64,000 bases of DNA from Diplonema papillatum. Its lineage: Eukaryota; Euglenozoa; Diplonemea; Diplonemida; Diplonemidae. The stretch is from assembly GCA_030068145.1 (NCBI GenBank), contig JAPJBO010000002.1, positions 682,001 through 746,000 on the forward strand, given 5' to 3'. The position numbers and the translations under genes were made by a program. Shown here one piece after another: positions 62,437 to 64,000 of the stretch; position 1 is the stretch's first letter, and the number at the start of each line of letters is the position of its first letter. Below the pieces are notes generated by a model. That model was not told the DNA's origin. It did no database searches and saw nothing but the letters and a program-made list of their open reading frames with translations.

Positions 62437-62640
62437 CCCATCGGTAGCAACGACGGGCGGTGTGTACAAATGGCAGCGACGTAACCAGTGCAAACTGATG
62501 GCTTGCGCCTACTAGGGCATTCTTCATTCAAGGAGAATTATTGCAATCATCGATCCGCATTCACGACGCAAGTTCAAAAGATTTCCCATCCCCTTCACGA
62601 TAGGTGGCCGGAGGAAGGCGCTCAAACTCGTTTTATGCGC
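62437..62640 (-). rRNA. 3'-region fragment of SSU rRNA, inverted
   Basis: The minus strand reads through the SSU 3' domain: ACGAGTTTGAGCGCCTTCC, GGGATGGGAAATCTTTTGAA, GATGATTGCAATAATTCTCC, CCCTAGTAGGCGCAAGCCAT, ATTTGTACACACCGCCCGTC and GTTGCTACCGATGGG. The CCTAGTAGGCGCAAG-CATCAG phrase is like alveolate 18S. Several conserved positions are changed. Similarity stops after CCGATGGG, before the expected 3' terminus. Confidence 0.85.
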
Positions 62641-62934
62641 CAGTGGGCATTTCTTCGCAAGAAAGGGGAGAAGCAAGAAAATCGGGCCCTTTCTAGTGTT
62701 TCGTTCGCGGAGCTGCCACGTTCGGTGCGGGCTACGGGCCCATCTTGCGACAGGAAAAACAAAATGAAGCTAAGTCAACCGGAGCGGCCAACGGGCTTCC
62801 GCCAGCTCGACGCGAATCTGGCGTCGGAGGTGCGGTTTAATGCCGCAGGATCCTTCTTTTTTTACCGCGGACACGGAATGTTGGAGGGAATGAAAGCAAA
62901 CCGCAGCGTTGTCACATCGTCCTAGTTCCAACTT

Positions 62935-63070
62935 TTGATCAGGCACTGCGTGCATGGTGCAGCCGGCGTTTTTGTTTGTGCATATGTGCTATCACCTGTA
63001 TGGTAATTTCCACAGTACGCTGCCAACCGTCACTTTTTGATAATGACAACCGCGGTTGTTACCATAAAAA
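62935..63070 (-). repeat. Family IV dispersed repeat with GGCAGCG core
   Basis: The sense strand has AACAACCGCGGTTGTCATTA, TCAAAAAGTGACGG, TTGGCAGCGTACTGTGG and ACAGGTGATAGCAC. It is a partner of 56880-57020. Confidence 0.7.
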
Positions 63071-63604
63071 AAAAACCCCCCCTCTCTTCCCATCAGCATC
63101 TTCATCATCTTCACTAGTTGTATATCAGCCGCATTTCTTGTTGCCGGGCTCTTCACTATATTTGCAATGGAGTTACCATTGTCATCCAACTGGGCCCAAA
63201 AGGCACCTTCCCCGCGTAGATTGCCACCGATTTAATAAAAGCCGCCTGCAGACCCACTGTTAATCCATTTACTCTGAGACTTGCATGGCTATATTTGAAC
63301 AAGCCAGGATTGAGTTCGGAGTTTTTTTTCCCCAATTATATTCCCGGATCCCCCGATTCCTACCGTCAGAGCTATGTTAAGTGCAGCATAGGCGGTGCAG
63401 AGTAGCGGTGCACTGAGTGCAGAGAGCAGTGCAGTAAAGATGGACGAGCTCGCTCCGAGCTGCAGGAACCCCGCTTCTTTTCATTCTCCAAAACCGGTTC
63501 CTGTGCTTCCCCATAAATACATATCATGCTCAAGACCCAGGGACATTGCGGAGGGAGGCCACGATACTGGAAGTCTCGAAAGGCGCTTGTTCGCACTTCC
63601 CCAT
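63071..63604. other. Stretch without a supported gene
   Basis: Low-complexity CTT/CAT-rich sequence at 63075-63130 and short GTGCAG-type repeats (63385-63435). No exon is recognisable. Confidence 0.35.
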
Positions 63605-63840
63605 TGCTTCAGTTTTCTGTTTCGTCAAGTGGCTACCGATTTCCCAAACTAAAGCATCAAGGCGTGGCGCACCTTGAGGCTTGGCGCTCGCGCTGAACGC
63701 AAGCTCGTCGAGACGGTCAGCCGCAGGGCAGAGCGGACGGGGTTGTGGCACTGTGCTGCCTCCGACTCAAGCTTTGCAAGCAGTGGTTGACCGTCACGTT
63801 CCTGGACCAGGAGCGGCCTTTTTCTTCTTCTTCTTCTTCT
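63605..63840 (-). repeat. Dispersed repeat, inverted copy of 39225-39425
   Basis: Begins GTCAAGTGGCTACCGATTTC and ends with CACGTTCCTGGACCAGGAGC and a CTT run. It contains a segment of about 30 bp (GCACTGTGCTGCCTCCGACT) that the copy near 39 kb lacks. Confidence 0.75.
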
Positions 63841-64000
63841 CTGAACCCGATGGGGCAGGGCTCGAGCGAAGCCCGAAGAATATATATTCTGAGCAAGACG
63901 GCTGTTTGCCGAGGGGGGCCTTTCCGTTTTTTTGTGTTTCCTTTCGTTTTGTTTTGTTGCTGTTTTTCTTATTTACAAAGTGCCTCGCGGACCCCGAACG

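Noticed and set aside
62488..62925. 145-codon plus-strand ORF
   Set aside because: Its first 150 bases are antisense to the SSU rRNA fragment, so it is not a protein gene.

Overview
The window looks like nuclear DNA of a protist, not a bacterium or phage. Reading frames are interrupted by GT-AG introns. The recognisable genes are eukaryotic: a PP2C phosphatase, the ribosome-biogenesis WD40 protein DCAF13/Sof1, a C2-domain protein, a BRICK1-like SCAR/WAVE subunit and a zinc-ribbon protein. Three short pieces resemble eukaryotic cytosolic rRNA, and the SSU pieces read like alveolate sequence. All genes I can identify lie on the minus strand, exons are visibly GC-rich, and several introns carry related repeats. 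My best guess is an alveolate, possibly in or near the dinoflagellate lineage (one-way gene arrays and introner-like repeats fit). That is inference; no lineage marker settles it.

Layout. 0.3-7.0 kb: a three-exon PP2C gene with a long C-terminal tail; its last exon is partly copied several times downstream, and a TIR element sits in intron 2. 7.9-10.3 kb: a tandem array enclosed by perfect 28-bp inverted repeats. 12-16.3 kb: a 1427-residue helical and low-complexity protein. 16.6-21.6 kb: tandem repeats, a small spliced gene, two TIR elements with 7-bp target-site duplications and two MITE-like elements. 21.6-22.4 kb: an exon of an unknown secretory or membrane protein and an SSU rRNA fragment. 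22.9-29.9 kb: a disordered protein of about 2330 residues. 30-32.7 kb: G-tract, satellite, a 200-bp GA run and an ORF between direct repeats. 33.0-34.2 kb: the C2 protein. 34.5-37.9 kb: a duplicated plus-strand ORF and a 22-bp satellite. 38-46 kb: repeat-rich sequence with a TIR element holding a broken ubiquitin-protease-like reading frame. 46.5-50.5 kb: DCAF13 in four exons, with copies of both its ends. 51.9-56.0 kb: a Gln-rich two-exon gene, likewise with copies of its ends. 57.2-58.9 kb: the zinc-ribbon gene. 59.5-62.7 kb: BRICK1-like gene, its partial copies, and LSU and SSU rRNA fragments.

The genes do not form one pathway. What unifies the window is its structure: genes on one strand, introns seeded with a repeat superfamily sharing a GGCAGCG core, gene ends copied in tandem, and small non-autonomous TIR elements between and inside genes. 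Exon joins were inferred by hand from reading frame, GT-AG borders and remembered family similarity; no alignment or search was run.
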